DNA of 8,500 nucleotides from a candidate division WWE3 bacterium. Its GTDB lineage: Bacteria; Patescibacteriota; 4484-211; JAGQKX01. The first letter of the stretch is position 1; every line of letters begins with the position of its first letter. Positions 6,370 through 8,500 of this stretch are shown in pieces. The stretch lies in assembly GCA_020429905.1 (NCBI GenBank), contig JAGQKX010000028.1, forward strand, positions 1-8,500, read 5' to 3'. The notes under the pieces were generated by a model, which made no database searches, was not told the DNA's origin, and was given only the letters and a program-made list of their open reading frames with translations. The position numbers and the translations under genes were made by a program.

Positions 6370-8159
6370 TGGAAAATCAAGACACTGCCCAAACTATGAA
6401 AGGCTTAGCAGTTAGCAAAAAGAACCCAACCTTTATTGCTATGCCTCAAAATTCTGCCCATAATAGGGTTCAGTTGTTGTCCAACCAGCGGACAAACCGA
6501 CATCTATCGCGAGTGTCGGTTGCCCCACAGGTAACACCTATTTGGCAACAGCAAACATTTACTCCTTCACCCGAAATCCAAAAAAGATTTGGCCAACAGC
6601 AACCGCCGGAAAGCGAGACGATTACTATTCAGCCTGATGCACCTCCTAAACCTGCCGTTCCAACCGCGGTTAAACCACCCATAGCAAAGCAAAAAGTTGC
6701 TCCAGCGGCTCAGCCAAATACAGTAGCCCCTGACCAGACACCGCAGACGGCTCAAGTTCCTCAATCCCAGAGTGCAATTCCCAAAGCGGATCAACCACCC
6801 ATAATTCAGGTCAATGAAAACGCACCCGCCGTTTCAGACACAGCTCCTCCATCGATCCAATCCGAACCGGCCATAACTAAGGAAAAAACGATTGCTGAGT
6901 CTATAGAACCAGAGGCAAGTATAGCCATTCCTGAAAAAGAAAAGAAAGACTCCGAGATGTCAGAGTTAGTCCAAGTGGTAGAAGATGGACCACCTCAGGC
7001 TCAACCTGAAGCTGGAAAATCAATTTCCGACCTATTGGATGAACTGTCAACATCGGTCAAAAAGCCTACTCCTAAAACGGAAACCGCACCAGCGGTTGCC
7101 CAACAGGAACCGCCAGTACAACCTGAACCGAATCCAGTTTCTTCACCAGAAGAACCGCAACAAACAGTTGTAGATAAATCTCAACAACCATCGACAACGG
7201 AACAACCAGAGCAATCCGATGATTCTTCTAGCCTTTCGAGCGAAGCACTCGCAAATTCACTGAGCGTTCTCTCTGACCTTCGACAGCAGATTCATGATCA
7301 GGAAGAAAAATTACAATCGATGCGTGAAGAACTGCCAGAAATACAACGAAAGAAGTTAGAATATCTCACCGAACAAAAAACTAAAGGTGCATTGTTGAAA
7401 AACGTAGAACACGCCCTGCTTAACAGTAAACAAGAGCTCGATAAACTCCGTCATGAGCCTGGAGCGAGCCAAGAGCTGATAAAAAATCTGCAAGAACAAT
7501 TGCAAAAACAACAAGACACATTTAATAAGTTAGCCAACGAGCAAAAACGCCTAGATAAAAAAGCAGAAGAATTACAGCAAAAATTGAAGGAGCATGAAGA
7601 AGCAGAAAGAACGCTTGGTGAACTCGAACAGCAACATACCGAACTCAAAACCGCGGATACAACCGAAACACCAACATCAGGAGATGACGGTCAAACCCCA
7701 GAACTAGATCCGCCTATTCGACAGTTAATCAATCAGACGATGGCCATTGATCAAAACAAAACTCAAACCCCTGAACCAACGACTGTTCAGCCTGCGGCAC
7801 CAGCAGTTGCACCAACTGTACAACCCCAACCTGCACCTACCCAGCCAGCTGCGAGTCCAGCTGCAGAAGTACAAATTAAGATGCCTACCATAACCAATGA
7901 AAAAAACGCCATTAATGGAGTTGTCACAGATACCAATAAAAAATTAGTCACTGATGCTATCGTCATTATCAAAAATAGTGAAGGTCGCCCACTTCGAGCC
8001 CTCAAAACGAACCAATTAGGTCAGTATTGGATCACAACCGCATTAGATAACGGAAAATATTCATTAGAGACAGAAAAAGAAGGTATGACCTTTGATACAA
8101 TAGAAGTTGAACTTACTGGAAAACCCGTAGAGCCAATTCTTATTCCAGCAAGTTCATAA
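6366..8159 (+). CDS. Pro/Gln-rich coiled-coil protein with C-terminal Cna-B/carboxypeptidase-regulatory-like domain
   Basis: The product has 597 residues and no visible signal peptide or membrane segment. Residues about 1-60 are basic and polar. Residues about 60-290 are low-complexity, rich in Pro, Gln, Ala and Thr, with one short embedded segment, 'SISDLLDELS' (near 220). A long charged coiled coil runs from about 294 to 428. A second Pro/Ala/Gln linker (about 440-510) leads to a compact C-terminal domain (about 512-595) with NAINGVVTD, RALKTNQLGQYWITT and NGKYSLE, the pattern of Cna-B or carboxypeptidase-regulatory-like beta sandwiches. Such proteins between prgI and virB4-like genes recur in CPR genomes (from memory, not searched). 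The gene overlaps prgI by 4 bases, implying translational coupling; ATG at 6366 and 6369 are both usable. Inferred role: a cytoplasmic scaffold or adaptor of the secretion machine. No enzyme motif is visible. Confidence 0.87.
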   Translation: MMENQDTAQTMKGLAVSKKNPTFIAMPQNSAHNRVQLLSNQRTNRHLSRVSVAPQVTPIWQQQTFTPSPEIQKRFGQQQPPESETITIQPDAPPKPAVPTAVKPPIAKQKVAPAAQPNTVAPDQTPQTAQVPQSQSAIPKADQPPIIQVNENAPAVSDTAPPSIQSEPAITKEKTIAESIEPEASIAIPEKEKKDSEMSELVQVVEDGPPQAQPEAGKSISDLLDELSTSVKKPTPKTETAPAVAQQEPPVQPEPNPVSSPEEPQQTVVDKSQQPSTTEQPEQSDDSSSLSSEALANSLSVLSDLRQQIHDQEEKLQSMREELPEIQRKKLEYLTEQKTKGALLKNVEHALLNSKQELDKLRHEPGASQELIKNLQEQLQKQQDTFNKLANEQKRLDKKAEELQQKLKEHEEAERTLGELEQQHTELKTADTTETPTSGDDGQTPELDPPIRQLINQTMAIDQNKTQTPEPTTVQPAAPAVAPTVQPQPAPTQPAASPAAEVQIKMPTITNEKNAINGVVTDTNKKLVTDAIVIIKNSEGRPLRALKTNQLGQYWITTALDNGKYSLETEKEGMTFDTIEVELTGKPVEPILIPASS

Positions 8160-8164
8160 TTATT

Positions 8165-8500
8165 ATGCCCAGTTTTTTAGGAAGTACGCAAAATCATCTC
8201 GATATTATTGATATTAAAGACAATGTTCTCGTGCTCAAAGGAGGACGATATCGAATTGTACTGGAGGCTCAAGCCATTAATTTCGATCTTCTTTCTGAAT
8301 CAGAACAAGATGCCGCGATCTACTCCTATGCTAACCTCATTAATTCACTCGATTTTCCGATGCAAGTAGTGATCAGAACCCGGCAAATAGACATTACCAA
8401 GTACCTCGATTATCTCGCAGGATTCAGAAAACTGCAGCCAACAGATACGCTCAGACAACAACTCGAGAGTTACATCAATTTCGTCCGTGATCTTGTAAGT
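8165..8500 (+). CDS. VirB4/TraC N-terminal-domain-like protein, 3'-partial
   Basis: The frame is open from ATG 8165 to the window edge, giving 112 residues. It starts 5 bases after the previous stop, with no Shine-Dalgarno motif. The visible part matches the N-terminal domain seen in VirB4/TraC-type T4SS proteins: a first strand pair around 'NVLVLKGGRYRIVLE' (about 19-33), INFDLLSESEQDA, then SLDFPMQVVIRTRQIDITKYL, broken here as FPMQVVIRTR and IDITKYL, and a following helix. Position after prgI fits, since VirB3/PrgI and VirB4 genes are usually adjacent. VirB4 is the ATPase that powers assembly and transport at the inner membrane. Walker motifs would lie beyond the window, so this could be a full VirB4 or a short stand-alone TraC-like protein preceding a separate virB4 gene, an arrangement I recall from CPR genomes. 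Confidence 0.8.
   Translation, partial: MPSFLGSTQNHLDIIDIKDNVLVLKGGRYRIVLEAQAINFDLLSESEQDAAIYSYANLINSLDFPMQVVIRTRQIDITKYLDYLAGFRKLQPTDTLRQQLESYINFVRDLVS

Noticed and set aside
6560..7240. Tandem repeat array in the Pro/Gln-rich region
   Set aside because: The stretch is compositionally biased, but I see no fixed repeat unit at DNA or protein level.

Overview
The window carries seven tightly packed genes, all on the + strand, and looks like part of a type IV secretion system (T4SS) or conjugation-like locus of a Candidate Phyla Radiation bacterium (Patescibacteria). The clues are a PrgI-family membrane protein, a coiled-coil/Pro-Gln-rich protein ending in a small beta-sandwich domain, and the start of a VirB4/TraC N-terminal-like protein, in that order, beside large Cys-rich cell-wall hydrolases. 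Gene starts lack Shine-Dalgarno motifs. TGA is used as a stop and GC content looks moderate, so the standard bacterial code fits. The lineage is inferred from gene content only.

Block 1 (start of window to 5652) has four genes separated by 3, 6 and 8 bases. (i) The C-terminal part of an exported protein with a Pro-rich linker, a putative Ig/CARDB-like domain and an M23 (LytM) peptidase domain whose HxH motif has degenerated to H-T-Q. (ii) A single-pass membrane protein of unknown function. (iii) An 828-residue anchored, Cys-rich protein with three hydrolase-like modules: a clan GH-A-like glycosidase barrel whose halves appear in swapped order, an M23 domain with an intact active site, and a lysozyme/SLT-like domain. 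(iv) A small membrane-anchored protein of unknown function.

The only sizeable intergenic gap (5653-5778, 126 bases) holds a candidate sigma70-type promoter followed by a perfect 9-bp inverted repeat with a 4-base loop, just before prgI.

Block 2 (5779 to end) has prgI (GTG start), overlapping by ATGA a 597-residue protein with no visible membrane segment, followed 5 bases later by the N-terminal 112 residues of a VirB4/TraC N-terminal-domain protein.

Inferred joint role: block 2 supplies inner-membrane and cytoplasmic parts of a T4SS-like machine. Block 1 supplies extracytoplasmic proteins that could open or remodel peptidoglycan, either the cell's own during assembly or that of a host or neighbour. 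The most unusual item is the apparently circularly permuted glycosidase domain in the three-module hydrolase; next is the pairing of a probably inactive M23 domain with an intact one in the same operon.
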